Below the pieces are notes generated by a model. That model had not been told where the DNA came from. It saw only the letters and a list, made by a program, of their open reading frames with translations, and made no database searches. From Liolophura sinensis (taxonomy: Eukaryota > Mollusca > Polyplacophora > Chitonida > Chitonidae), in the NCBI RefSeq assembly GCF_032854445.1, contig NC_088303.1, positions 29,057,265 to 29,121,264 on the forward strand: DNA of 64,000 bases. The letters are read 5' to 3'. Position numbers and translations under genes: made by a program. Positions 1 to 10,841 of the stretch are shown here, piece after piece. The stretch's first letter is position 1; every line of letters begins with the position of its first letter.

Positions 1-2439
1 GTTTGCGGATTTTTTTTTTTATGCTGACTATTGTAGAGGTAGCGATTTTGAATGAAATTAACATTTAGAGAGTGATGAAAAAAAAAAAAAACCCTAACGC
101 ACTCCCAGTGAAAACTTTAGACGTAGACCCTTTTTGGTGGGTTGGGCAGGTTGCTTCCAGCAAACATTTGTAATCATGAAATTGGCTGAAAGCACTAAAT
201 AACTGTTCAGATTCTCTGCCATGTGGGAAACCTGCATTTTGGGGTTCTAGAAATAACTTGCCTTTGATGGTTAAAATTGAGAAAAGAAAGTCTTTCCTGG
301 TAACATGGGTTTTTTTTTATTAATATACATACATTTCGTCTAGTCTTGCATTTTCTTTTAATGAATAACAGTAACAGTATTGCAGAGCTACAGTTGTATG
401 CCATCATTGTTCAGCATTCATAGTCATAGTTGAATACCGTAAATATTTTTCTCACAGGAGATGGAATTAATAACTCATGAGACGCTATGTGTCGTGTGAT
501 TGGTGTATTTGAAAGTGTTTCAGCAGTTTTTTTAACTGTAGGCCTTCACAGACTTGTGCCTGTAGCGTGGCATCGTGTATGATGTCATGTATGACTTTGC
601 GTGACATAGGAATGTTGAAGTTGACTGAACTCATATCATCATGAAGGCATCTGGGTGCGACATTTCAATGTATGACAACAAAAGTGATATCTAACCGAGT
701 GAAATATCACTTGTAGCAGTGAAGCAAATCCTGGCAAATCTCCTTTATATAAATAATAAAGAATGTCAATACAGTACTCTTCTGCAGTAAAAAGTGTGAA
801 AATGGAGTTGTGTTTCTATATGTGCGTGGTTGTGTTTTTATATGTGCATGGTTGTGTTTTTATATGTGCATGGTTGTGTTTTTATATGTGCGTGGTTGTA
901 TTTTTATATGTGTCTGGTTGTGTTTTTATATGTGTGTGGTTGTGTTTTTATATGCGCGCGGTCGTGTTTTTATATGTGTGTGGTATTCTTTTATATGTGC
1001 AGGTTGTGTTTTTATATGTGCGTGGTTGTGTTTGTAGGAATGGGTCGTGCATTTTCGCTGGGTCGTTTGTGGAGGCAGGATGGCATTTTGGCTGCGTCTG
1101 TGGCTCAGGAAGGGGTGATACGCGGCAAGTTATGACAGAGATGCTGTGAATAATAGACAGTTGGTATTTAATAGTCATTATAGTCATTTCAGTTCCAGAT
1201 AAATCTACTTGTACCTATATGATTGTTGTCTAGGAGTGTCACATGTGAAGAGAATTGCATTAAATATTCTTGTATGTAAACTAAAAGAAAGTTTAAATAT
1301 GAAGTAAGGTTCATCATACAGACAACTGAAAACTATGTGGAAAAATACTTTCATTTAATTTTCAGTAAAATAAAAATTGCTTTTAAATGATCGGTAATAT
1401 CTGCGTTTGTCTGAAGAATTAAGAGTTTATCTCTAATACAGTTTACAGTTTTTCACTTTTTTGCCTTGGGGAAAAAAAAAAACAATTGAAGAATAACTTG
1501 AGTGCACTAGAATCTAACATTGGATTCCAGAGGATTTTTGTGAGATGGTTTTATGAGAATCTGTCAATACTAGCAAGAGTTTATGAAAAATTGTGCTTGC
1601 CTAGTGCTGTGTACAGTTGTTTGTATCACATTGTAGAGCTTAACAGTTGTTCATAATATACTTGTAAACATATGTATAATACCATGAGCTAGGCAAAGTC
1701 TCTGATGCCATGTATTGGTATTATTAAACCACACATCTCAACTCGGGTGATGAGGTAACAAGGTCAGTTCCAGCTCTGTACTTGTGGTTTTCTGTCTTAG
1801 CTGTCAGGTGCAAGGTGAGAAATGGAGGTTTCCTTCACTCATATAAACTTTGACCAGTTTACACAAAAATATTAAAAGATTATAGCTGATAACATTATTT
1901 ATTACTGATTCATTAAAGTTAAATTTTTTAAGGGATGTATTGTATTTTCTTTCATGTGACATGTTTATGAAAAGATGTTTAATGTTGTTTTGATATACAT
2001 CTTTTTTACATGGAATTGTAATTAAGATTTAATTGTAATTAAAATTATTTGTAAATATAGCCTTTAATGTTTTCTTTTAAATTTTTCTTTCATGAGAAAA
2101 TTGTTTATGAAAATATTTTTGTTTGGTGGGTATTTGAGACCAACCTTAATTTTCTGAATAAAGATGTGATGCATATGTAATAAATTTTCTTTTAATAAAA
2201 ATTTGTGGCATATATTCAAATATATGCATGTGTATTACATGCTGATTTATACATTATATACCTAGAGTTGATCCCATATATCCACCATTCAAGTGTCTTT
2301 TTCTCTTTAAAGAAAAATTGAAAAATATTCAAGACCAGATTTACAACTAACTTTTCGCATTCTTTAATCGGAATTTTTTTGTAATTTTTGTTTTCTCCAC
2401 CTTCAACATATATAATGCCACACACGACACGTGCAACCA
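1..2439. other. AT-rich non-coding left flank, possibly 3' UTR
   Basis: No exon or protein family was recognised here on either strand. Open frames around 763-1187 are by-products of the minisatellite at 806-1033. AATAAA hexamers cluster at 2157-2162, 2179-2184 and 2194-2199, so part of this stretch could be the 3' UTR of a + strand gene lying left of the window. That is inference from the polyA signals alone. Confidence 0.3.
806..1033. repeat. 22-bp minisatellite
   Basis: About ten head-to-tail copies of a unit close to TGTTTTTATATGTGCATGG followed by TTG. Copies differ mainly at the gcatgg/gcgtgg/gtctgg position. Because 22 is not a multiple of three, similar Cys/Phe/Val-rich peptides appear in all three + frames, which is a repeat artefact. 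Confidence 0.9.
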
Positions 2440-2442
2440 TAA

Positions 2443-3092
2443 AGCTGAGATTCCTTACATGCGGTAGCGGTATACGGTACGCGGTATGCGGTACGCGGCG
2501 AAAAATCGAAATAGTTAAAATAATTTGCAATGATTCCATAGGTACGGTCGCGGATCCGTTTTTTCATGCGGAAACGTATACGGCAAAATCAATCGCACCA
2601 TGTAGCGATCGGTGCGGTATGCGTTTTCAAAACCGGACAGGGTATCCCAAGAAATGACGTCACTGGTGGGGTGTTTCCCCGACACGTGGTCGGAACTTGT
2701 TTGAATTGTTCTCTGGTTAGACGAAAGTACTGTTGGAATTTTTCTCCATCCAGCTGCAATTCCGAGACCAAGTTTTCGGAAAGCCCCCTGCTGAGCTCTT
2801 TGCCGCAAAATACTGTGGAGCCACCATCGGTGTTTTCTCTTTTTACGCTTCTTTAGTTGCAACAACTTATATGACATTGCTATTATGGCAAGGTCTGAAT
2901 CTTGCTCTAAAGCCACACGTCGTGAAATGGAGGAATGCGAAATGTTTGCTCTGATAAAAACGCACCATGAATGAAAGAAAACGCATAGGTTACCGCATAA
3001 ATGGAATCAGAGAAAGCGCATACCGCATGCCGTATCCGCGTACCGCGTGCCGTATACCGCAAACCGCATACCGCGTATATGGAATCTCAGCT
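2443..3092 (-). mobile_element. PIF/Harbinger-type DNA transposon relic, internally deleted
   Basis: A 650-bp element is bounded by inverted termini AGCTGAGATTCC and GGAATCTCAGCT and flanked by perfect 3-bp target duplications TAA (2440-2442 and 3093-3095). TWA duplications are typical of PIF/Harbinger. Inside both termini are GC-rich iterated motifs (gcggtatacggtacgcgg and its complement), giving long imperfect terminal inverted repeats. The interior encodes, on the - strand, a broken piece of Harbinger transposase. Most of the catalytic DDE domain is missing, so the copy is non-autonomous. Confidence 0.85.
2589..2916 (-). pseudogene. Harbinger transposase N-terminal fragment, frameshifted
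   Basis: The fragment reads KRKHRWWLHSILRQRAQQGA in one frame (upstream of about 2775). It continues in a second frame as MVSELQLDGEKFQQYFRLTR from 2771. Together they match the conserved N-terminal pattern of PIF/Harbinger nucleases (RKHRWWVHPIL...QGAY..L..EL..D...F..YFRMS...F..LL). One frameshift and loss of everything downstream show it is dead. The match rests on family knowledge, not on a database search. Confidence 0.75.
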
Positions 3093-3095
3093 TAA

Positions 3096-3743
3096 AGCCT
3101 ACGGTTTTGTCAATGTCCGACTGATCATAACGCTGCCGAATCTTACAGCATTGTTTGCCAACGCCTCCAATTTGGCCATTTGTTTAGTCCGATTTGTTCG
3201 TAATGCTGTCGATTCCTATAAGGGGAATTCCCAACGTGTCCAGTTTTACCAATGATTGGTCCGATTTGTAACGCTGCCGATTCTTAACCAGCAGTTTTTC
3301 TGGAAGGATACACACAGGAAAAAGCCTGTTTTTTTTTAACCCTTGCTTTGTCTTGTAGCTCAGCATTGCTATGTGAACAGTAAAAGCTTCTTTTTTTTTC
3401 TGACGTCATGTTGTTCTCGATAACCGTGCGTTTATACGTTTGTAGCCGTTAGGTTTGAACGTTGTCGTTGCCGTCCTTGTGCACTGCAGATGAAAACATT
3501 ACAAACCTCGGTTGCCTATGAGTTATATCCCTGAATACGCACGGTAAGAAGAATAATTAACGCACGTTTACATAGTTTTAGTGATGTAGCCTATACTAAA
3601 TCTGTTTTAATCGTCAGGACAAACGAGGTGCGGTAGGCCTATGTATAGGCCTATAAGTTGTGCTTAACAATTTTTTGGTCCAATGACGACGAGGATTCAT
3701 TATATAGGTGTGTGTACATATAGTGTATCGTCTTTACTTGACC
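3096..3743. other. Spacer without recognised gene
   Basis: No supported exon. It holds several TAGGCCTA-type palindromes (for example near 3634-3656), a dispersed motif in this genome. Confidence 0.5.
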
Positions 3744-4029
3744 GGCCCCGATAGCACAGTTAGTAGAGCGCCCGCTTCGGGAGCAGTAGATCCAGTGTCA
3801 ATCCTGGGTTGAGTCATATCTAACACTTTAAAAGAGGAAAGGCGTCCATCATGAAGAGGATTGGTGCGGTTTAAGTCGTCTCAGTGTAGCAGCGTTAGAT
3901 AAAAGAGCGGTGGAAATCCGTCCTGCAACAAGGAGGCACATTACATGCACTCTAAGGATTCCTTCGTCGTCATATGACTGAAAAATTGTTAAGTACGACG
4001 TTAAACTCCAAGCACTCACTCATTCACTC
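3744..4029 (+). repeat. tRNA-derived SINE, family B
   Basis: It begins with a tRNA-like head: A-box-like TAGCACAGTTAGTAG at about 3753 and B-box-like GTGTCAATCC at about 3796. A ~200-bp body follows, then a tail containing gtcatatgactgaaaaattg and gttaaactccaagcactcac. The head is too diverged to be a functional tRNA gene. A reverse-oriented copy lies at 51690-51967. The gtcatatgactgaa(c/a)aattgt block is shared with family C. Confidence 0.8.
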
Positions 4030-4090
4030 TTCTTCACTTGAGCCCGGCTGAGTTCATGTCGCCAAAGTGCGGCCCCACTGAAGTAGCCTA

Positions 4091-4322
4091 TTACATCGAA
4101 ATATGACACCAAACATAACACTCCGACACAGCCACATTATACTGACACCGGGCCAACCGGCCCTTTTTTTGCCTTGTTACGTTCTTAGTTCTGAACGCCA
4201 AGTTAAGCATCAATAAGAATACCATTTTTTTTTGTATGACCCGACCCGGGTTTGATGTGGGGACTTTGCTGCGCACGAGCTACGTCTTCAGTATAACCAT
4301 TAGGCCACCAAAGTGGCCGACG
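4091..4322 (-). repeat. tRNA-derived SINE, family C, 3' truncated
   Basis: Read on the - strand it starts TTTGGTGGCCTAATGGTTA (A box), followed by ACATCAAACCCGGGTCGG (B-box region). The body contains a CCGGTTGGCCCGGTGTCAGT block that is also present in the copy at 48728-49036. It abuts the family B SINE on its left. Confidence 0.7.
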
Positions 4323-4617
4323 AATCGTCGAATCATCGAAGACCACTTATCTTTCATAAGACAATATGGTATGCATATCATGTATACATCTGTACGTCAC
4401 TTGTGAGGGGGGTACAGTTAGTAACTTGCCATAGGTCAGCGGATTGCCCCAGGTTTAGTCTAGTTGTAAATACGACTACCATATAATGAAAAATTCTTGA
4501 GTAATGCGTATTGCTAATAAGTAACAATGAAATTAATAAATAAAATGAATGTTCTATATCTGCTGTAGGCCTTAACTGGTCGGGTAACACATAAAGTTGT
4601 TTGACACATGCATTTTA

Positions 4618-4800
4618 TCGGCTCTCCGAGAGAGGACTAACCCTGTACCTCCGTGGTCGCAGATTCAAATCCAGGCGCAGCTCGCCCACGTTGAACTGCG
4701 GTTTTAGGTTAGGGCGAGATATTTGACAAAGCGCGGTCGTTTCCTCCATGAGTCTCTTCGGTTTCTTCTACCCAATATCTCTGAGATGAGTTGCCATATG
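4618..4800 (+). repeat. Probable tRNA-derived SINE fragment
   Basis: A B-box-like GATTCAAATCC occurs at about 4663, downstream of a degenerate A-box region. The following text ends in atatctctgagatgagttg. No second copy was found in the window, so the assignment rests mainly on the tRNA-like head. Confidence 0.4.
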
Positions 4801-5087
4801 CATCAGAAATTAATACAAGAGTATATATCTATATAAGTATATATGTATACATAGCTTACAGCCTTCTAAATTCGCGACTGGAAGAACGAATGAGATTTCT
4901 GGTCTATCGCCACACCCATAAATGTGGTAGAAGGCAAACGCCTGAAGAAAATATTTTTGTGCACCAATCAAATAAACAAACGATTACTTAAAAACCTCCT
5001 CTTACATAAAATGTATAGGCCAACAAATCAGATACATGTAGTATTGCAAAAACGCTATAAATTAAGATACCCAGTATTAAAATATTG

Positions 5088-5136
5088 AAGGAGTACGGCG
5101 TAAAACACCAATCAAATAAATAAATAGATAAATACA
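5088..5136 (+). repeat. SINE family A tail fragment
   Basis: The sequence gagtacggcgtaaaacacca followed by atcaaataaataaatag is the 3' tail of family A. The rest of the element is missing. Confidence 0.6.
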
Positions 5137-5759
5137 TACTTTTTAAAAAGCCGTCACTGGCAGTTTAATATCCGAATTTTATGCATGTACTGTATACAAA
5201 TATGTTATACGCTATGCTTTTCTGTCTTTGGCAAACATCAGATAAGTTTGACCCAACTCCACCGTCGCTATATCTGATTGTGAATCATGCCTTCCGTCAG
5301 TGAGTACATCAGTACCAGGCCTGGCCAGTTAAAGATCGCCGAAATGGTAACATCAGTATATATGTTTTTTTTTTCTTTTTTCTTATCGTGAGCTTTGAAA
5401 TAAAAGAAATGTTGTTGATCTGACTGTGTAAATAAAGCACAAAGAAAAATCATGAAAGCGCCAAGAAAATAAATAAAATGTCAAGAGATAGACCTACATG
5501 GCGAAGGTCGAGGATTTATTCTGGGCACCTTTGATAGTTTCCTCCACGAACAAAGCACGACCCACTTTCACTAAAGTTCCTAAATAAACTTGTACATATT
5601 TGAGATTGCCCTGTCTAACGTCTCCTTTCCTTAAGTGGTATCTCAAGTGATATGTGTGTAGCATATAAGCTTATATACCATCAAAGTTCTGATTGTTGGA
5701 AATCCACACTTGTTCTCTTGAAAACGTTTTTTCCACAGAAACGCTACATGTATATATGT

Positions 5760-5788
5760 ATCCCCCCCCCCCACACACACACACACAG
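5760..5788. repeat. Poly-C / CA microsatellite
   Basis: A run of about eleven C residues is followed by a (CA)n tract. Confidence 0.85.
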
Positions 5789-5869
5789 CCACTTGTACAT
5801 TTCTTGTAAAAGCCTTGAAATGTCAATTTACCTACCATATATATTGTGTGTAGGAGAGGTATTTCTCTG

Positions 5870-6575
5870 GTTCATATTGCATTGCTTTGTTCTTTATTTT
5901 ATTTTTATTTATTTATTTTTTTTTTCGTTTTGGCTGATTTTAGGTTTCGTGTTTGATTGCGTAAATCCCGCCTCCCTTGTCGTTGTCTTGTTTTCTTGTC
6001 ATTGGTAATGTCTGCTTTGGTTCTTTTCTAACATATTTCCCTTTAATTTGTTCGTTTTGTTCCTTTTCGTCTAATTTTAGGTTTCAAATCTGACTGTTTC
6101 ATTCCCGCCTCGTTTCTCATTGCCTTATTTACTTCTAGGTCTGGGTTTTTGGTGTAATGTCATTGTGGTTGACTTCTATACAATATTTCACATTGCTTTG
6201 TCCACATATCTGTCAGATTTAGATGTCGTGTCTGAATGGTTAATTTCAGTCCATCATATGTTTGATATTGTTTTGTTCACCTTTTTAATGTCCGATTTTA
6301 ACCTGTGGTATGTGAGTGGTTGCTTTCCATCGTTTTTCATATTTTTGCTTATCTCTGTATTATTTTAGGCGTTACCTCTGAATAATATATTTTCGGGTAC
6401 ATTTCCCATTATCTTGCTCACCTCTTTGTGTTGAGTTTAGGTGTAACATCTGAAGGATTCATTTCAGCTACATTACACACAGTCTTAATTGTTCACCTCT
6501 TAGTCGTTCTGCGCGTGTGTGGTTTATTTTCATCATTAATTGTTACATAATTTTGTTCACCTCTTTGTCTGAGTT
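5870..6575. repeat. Degenerate tandem repeat region
   Basis: Loose repeats recur in the order ttttaggt, then a tctga core, then attcatttc, then cattg and ttgttcacctctt. They grade into the well-preserved array to the right. No convincing exon was found. The missing first exon of the MARVEL-like gene may lie in or left of this stretch. Confidence 0.45.
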
Positions 6576-7215
6576 GATGTTTTATTGTTTGAGTGGTTTT
6601 TCCTCTTCTGTTCCCTTTATATCTGCCTGTGGCTTATTTTGTCTACTATTCCCTTTATGTCTGCGTGAGTGGTTCATTTCGTCTACTATGCCCTTTATGT
6701 TTGCGTGAGTGGTTCTTTCTGTCTTCTGTTCCCTTTATATCTGCCTGCGGTTTATTTTGTCTACTATTCCCTTTATGTCTGCGTGAGTGGTTCTTTCCGT
6801 CTTCTTTTCCCTTTATATCTGCCTGTTGCTTATTTTGTCTACTATTCCCTTTATGTCTGCGTGAGTGGTTCTTTCCGTCTTCTGTTCCCTTTATATCTGC
6901 CTGTTGCTTATTTTGTCCACTATTCCCTTTACGTCTGCGTGAGTGGTTCATTCTGCCTTCTGTTCCCTTTATATCTGCCTGTGGTTCATGTCGTCTACTA
7001 TTCCCTTTATGTCTGCATGAGTGGTTCATGTCGTCTACTGTTCTCTTTATGTCTGCACGAGTGGTTCATTTTGCGCACCCTTCCCTTTATGTCTGCATGA
7101 ATGGTTCATTTCGTCTACAGTTGCCTTTATGTTTGCATGAGTGGTTCATTCCGTCTAGTATTCCCTTTATGTCTGGATGAGAGGTTATATTCCCCTCCTG
7201 TCTGCATGAGCGGTT
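6576..7215. repeat. ~40-bp minisatellite (80-bp higher-order)
   Basis: About fifteen copies of a unit resembling TTCCCTTTATGTCTGCGTGA followed by GTGGTTCATTTCGTCTACTA. Two variants alternate in the middle of the array (tatctgcctgtggcttat versus tgtctgcgtgagtggttc). It lies just upstream of the first recognised exon of the MARVEL-like gene. Open frames on both strands here are artefacts of the repeat. Confidence 0.88.
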
Positions 7216-7321
7216 CATTTTGTATATTACTTCTTTGATGACTTACTCCATTTCATGCAGCGATCGATTCCAGTCGTTATTAGCTTTTTATTTATGTCTC
7301 TGTATCGTTGTGATTTTACAG

Positions 7322-7492
7322 GTATTATCTCTCGCTGCATTTATCTCCGCGATGATGGCCGAAGTAATACTGACGCCAACAAAGGGAGTGTCCATTTACG
7401 TCTTCACAATCTGGGCATTTGTATTCGCGAGCACTGTGTTTGTACTGAGCACGTTTGCTTCGGACCATCAGCCCCGCGCGTTTCCTGTCATA
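7322..7492 (+). CDS. MARVEL-like gene, first recognised exon
   Basis: The acceptor gattttacag precedes 7322 and the donor gtaagt follows 7492; both ends are phase 0. It encodes 57 residues with two hydrophobic helices and ends AFPVI. Confidence 0.7.
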
Positions 7493-9416
7493 GTAAGTCA
7501 GAATTACACATTCACGTATATATATATGTAGCAAGTATATATAACTCTGGGTCAGTTGATAAAAGACGAAACAGGTCCTCGGCCTCTTCAAAAGTGTGAC
7601 GAAACATTGAATTTGCGAAGGTTGGTAGGCCTAGTTTCCATTGGAAAACGCCATGTGTGCCAGACAAAAATCGAAAGGAGGGCATGCACATCCCAGTGAA
7701 ATCCCACGACCATCCGCAGGTTGCTGGCCGACTTTTACACGTACGACCGCAGAGGAAGTCAGCATGAGTTGGACGCATCGGTGAGAGGGTCGTTGTGTCG
7801 CGCTGGCATACTAATTACTCGGCCATGGAGGCCTCACTTATTATCTAAGAATACTTTTAAGACGCAGAAGTTTTGGTTCTAGTGTAAATACATGTGGCTG
7901 TCTAAGACTGTATATAGGCTTATGCAAATCAACGACATTTTAACAGGAATGCCTTACCGAATGGTTACATAATTGTTATTATATACTTTCTTTATGTTTG
8001 TATGTATTGATCACTGAGCCTAGGCCTACATTTATAGTCAATACCAATTAAGTTTTCCCAGGCACAGTTACCGCCATACAGATGATAGACTCTGAAAGCT
8101 AAGTGAAACAGATCTAGGCCTATACATATACAGTATGTTTCAGGTTACAATAGTCGCGTTATTCGTTTCATGAAACCACTCCATAATAAAAAAATTATAA
8201 CCAACTCTTTGCTTATTTCTGCCTCAGCCAGGTATTGATTATTAACTGCATGTTGACGGCTCAGCTCCTCGGTGTTGGTATCCTGGCTGCGGTTCGCGCC
8301 TATCAGTTCACCCTAGTCTTCCAGATGTTTCTACCCTTTTTGATGTCATATGCCTACATGACGATTGCCTGCGCTGTAAGTCTTTCCCATCCACTTTCCC
8401 ATCCACTCACATATACATGCAGATACGTGTATATATGACGTCATCTATTACAATACACCTGTCCTTAATAGTACACACAAGTAAAAGAACTATCAAGTTC
8501 AAGGGCTATTTTTACAAAGCTTCGGAAATTAAATTTCCCGAAACTTTTTATTTATTTGTTTATTTATTTATTTTGGAAATGACGTTGGCTACGTTAATGC
8601 GTCAAAAGGCGACGTGATTTAGGACAAAATATACAAAAAATTGGTCTACGAAAGTTTCGTGAAAGTGACGAGCTGTTTCCAGCCAAAATCTTAAATTGGC
8701 CCATTAGTTGTATTTCATAGATGGCTGTCCGCTCACTACAGATTCATCTTAACGAATAATATACAAATACTTACATGTACATGCAAATCTGCTATTTTTG
8801 GCCTCACGTACACTGAGAGAAAAGTTTGGGTCAACTGATTAAAAAATCTGAGTTGAGCTCAATACAATTGAGCTTAATTAACTCAGAAAACCGAGTCATA
8901 TGACCACATCAGCTGAGTCATGAAAGATCCCTGTGAGTTTTCCGACTATGACCGTGCAAGTGAGTCAACAGTATAACCAGATAAGTTTCATGACTCAGCT
9001 GATCTGGTCATACGACTCAGTTTTCTGAGTTGAATTAGCACAGTTGTAAAACTGGGATTTTTGAGTCAGTTACCAATAACCCAAACTTTTTTCGCAGTGT
9101 AGGTTTTCTCACTTCCATGTAGGCCTATGTGCAAATGCGCTATGTAATATCCAGCTAATATTTACCTGTCTTTCTGTTGTAGTGTTTCATCTTGGCTGAT
9201 TTTATAGTGTTTGCTATAGACATTTACTTCGCCTATTCAGCCTGGAAATCGTGGAAATCAAGTTACCAAAACCCATATAACACAGGCGCTCTGGCCCAGG
9301 GGTTGCCCGCTCCAGTCCAGGGATTCCCCTCTCCAGCCCAGGGGTTCCCCGCTCCGGTTCATGGGTTCTCCCCTCCTGGTCAGGGGTTACCTGCATCTCA
9401 GGAGGTATCTGTATGA
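7322..9416 (+). CDS. MARVEL/MAL-like four-helix membrane protein (5' incomplete)
   Basis: Three exons, 7322-7492, 8232-8375 and 9183-9416, all join in phase 0 with GT-AG introns. They encode the last 182 residues of an integral membrane protein. Predicted helices are about 1-16 (VLSLAAFISAMMAEVI), 24-44 (VFTIWAFVFASTVFVLSTF), 57-76 and 86-120, the last ending YFAYSAWKSWKSS. The spacing of four short helices and the final aromatic stretch ending in Trp-Lys-Ser-Ser resemble MAL/CKLF-type MARVEL proteins, which act in vesicle trafficking and membrane apposition. The cytoplasmic tail has five Pro/Gln-rich heptads such as GFPSPAQ and GFPAPVH. The start is not defined: the frame is open back to an ATG at 7238, but a good acceptor (gattttacag) at 7321 suggests a separate upstream exon. 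The family call is inference from topology and motif. Confidence 0.7.
7690..7838 (-). repeat. SINE family A, partial
   Basis: It shares cgaccatccgcaggttgctg and gaggaagtcagcatgagttg with the other copies, reading antisense. It lies in an intron of the MARVEL-like gene. Confidence 0.7.
8232..8375 (+). CDS. MARVEL-like gene, penultimate exon
   Basis: Acceptor ctcagccag, donor gtaagt, both phase 0, 48 residues. It encodes the third helix (INCMLTAQLLGVGILAAV) and the start of the fourth. Confidence 0.75.
8811..9099. mobile_element. Fold-back MITE with TA target duplication
   Basis: A 289-bp element has inverted ends CACTGAGAGAAAAGTTTGGG and its imperfect complement (ccaaacttttttcgcagtg). It is flanked by TA on both sides (8809-8810 and 9100-9101). 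Inner inverted segments include aactcagaaaaccgagtcat and its counterpart atacgactcagttttctgag, so nearly the whole element can fold back. TA flanks and CACTG ends suggest a Tc1/mariner-type MITE. It sits in the last intron of the MARVEL-like gene. Confidence 0.8.
9183..9416 (+). CDS. MARVEL-like gene, last exon
   Basis: The acceptor is ctgttgtag. The exon completes the fourth helix (CFILADFIVFAIDIYFAY) and encodes the Pro/Gln-rich heptad tail; TGA is at 9414-9416. The heptads come from a 21-bp tandem repeat within the coding sequence (9292-9398). Confidence 0.75.
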   Translation, partial: CFILADFIVFAIDIYFAYSAWKSWKSSYQNPYNTGALAQGLPAPVQGFPSPAQGFPAPVHGFSPPGQGLPASQEVSV

Positions 9417-9570
9417 ACATGTCCTGTATCTTCAGTTCATGGGCGCCAGTGCGATATGAGAGGCATGGGTAGACTGATTGTCTAACTATATAACGATTGA
9501 CATGCCAACTGGGCAACTGCCCATGTAAATACACATAATTAACCCCCTGAACTCAGGACCGTGGTGCTTT

Positions 9571-9898
9571 GACTGTTCATGTTGTGACTGAGTGATTTAC
9601 TAACCGCTATACTCTGTGACTTTGTTGTGACAGCTGATTTACCGACCATCGCACTGTGACTGTGTACGTTGTGACAACTGATTTACCGATCATCGCACTG
9701 TGACTGTGTGGTGACTGCGTGATTTACTGACCATTATGCTGTGTATTGTGACATCGACTTACTGACTATTACACTGAGACTATGTTGTGACTGAGTGACT
9801 TACTGACCATTACACTCTGACTATGATGTGACTGAGTGACTTACTGACCATTACGCTGTAATTGTCTTTTGATAGTGATTTACTGATCATTGCACTGC
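9571..9898. repeat. ~50-bp degenerate tandem repeat
   Basis: About seven copies of a unit containing gtgactgagtgatttactga followed by ccattacactgtgactatgtt. Copy lengths vary. Confidence 0.8.
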
Positions 9899-10138
9899 GC
9901 ACAACAGAAAAACTACAATTTTGAATTTCCAGGGCGAAGTTACGTGTAACATCCCATTTATAAGATGATCAATGACTTCAACATTTTTTGTGTCTGTGTT
10001 GTGCATTGTGCAACTCATGTCGAAATTTCGACATTCTGTTAATGACACACTCTGATGACACACGGAGGCATCATATACAATAATACGCCAGCTTTATGTG
10101 CATGGTTTGCTCCTAATCGTAATACCAGCTCCATGACA

Positions 10139-10277
10139 TAAGAAAGTCGAAATTTCGAAAATAAAAAGTCGAAATTTCGATACCAACTGCAAGAAAGTAA
10201 AAATTTCGACCTAAGAAAGTCGAAATGTAGAGAAAAAAGTGGAAATTTCGACATAGGAAAGTCGAAATTCCGACTGT
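10139..10277. repeat. Array of GTCGAAATTTCGAC palindromes
   Basis: Five or more degenerate copies of a unit built on the palindrome gtcgaaatttcgac, separated by aagaaa-type spacers. An isolated copy of the palindrome lies at 10019-10032. Each unit can form a hairpin. Confidence 0.8.
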
Positions 10278-10841
10278 TTTACCCCATTTATTTTTTCGCC
10301 GTGACACAATTGGGCTTCCGTACAATCCCATTTAGAAAAAGGAAAAATATTTACAGAATTATAAGTTATGACAGATTGTAGGCTCAAGAGTTACCGTATA
10401 GTGAATATGTGTAAACTATACCAATACAAATTATCAATGGAATAAAATATGTAACTTTTGATCTGATGATGTCTTATTTCTCTTTCTATACTGTTATATG
10501 TCCGAGTTTTCCGAGAAAAAACATGTGCCACCATATGGGCTCTCACACTAATCACAAGTCTCAGAGACCATTGGCTAAAATTGTAGCAATGTTAATTTAT
10601 GACATGTAGGCCTATACTCGGCAGCCACTTCTTTTTAAATCTAAATTCCATCCATACAGCCTTATATATATTCTCACTATGTTTGTGACACATGTCGGTT
10701 TCTTGTTGGAATCCATTAGTTGTGGATGTTACATTATACTTCGGATGCGGTATACATGTATATGTATATGATCTGCAATAATTTTTGGTGCCTGGAAATC
10801 CGACTGTAGGCCTATAGGCCTATATCACATAATAATAAATT

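Larger units (their letters stand above)
9417..10465 (+). other. Probable 3' UTR of the MARVEL-like gene
   Basis: Non-coding sequence follows the TGA at 9416. AATAAA at 10441-10446 is the first good polyA signal in a suitable place. Two tandem repeats lie inside (9571-9898 and 10139-10277). The exact end is inferred. Confidence 0.4.

Noticed and set aside
763..1187. Overlapping open frames rich in Cys, Phe and Val
   Set aside because: All come from the 22-bp minisatellite; the same peptide appears in three frames and there are no splice or family signals.
5498..5586. Candidate first exon of the MARVEL-like gene (ATG at 5498)
   Set aside because: The frame ends at a nearby stop, the only in-frame GT has a poor context, and the peptide does not resemble a MARVEL N-terminus.
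6593..7180. 195-residue + frame and 124-residue - frame with His/Lys repeats resembling zinc fingers
   Set aside because: They are read-outs of the ~40-bp array. The His and Cys spacing does not fit C2H2, and the frames do not connect to the neighbouring gene.
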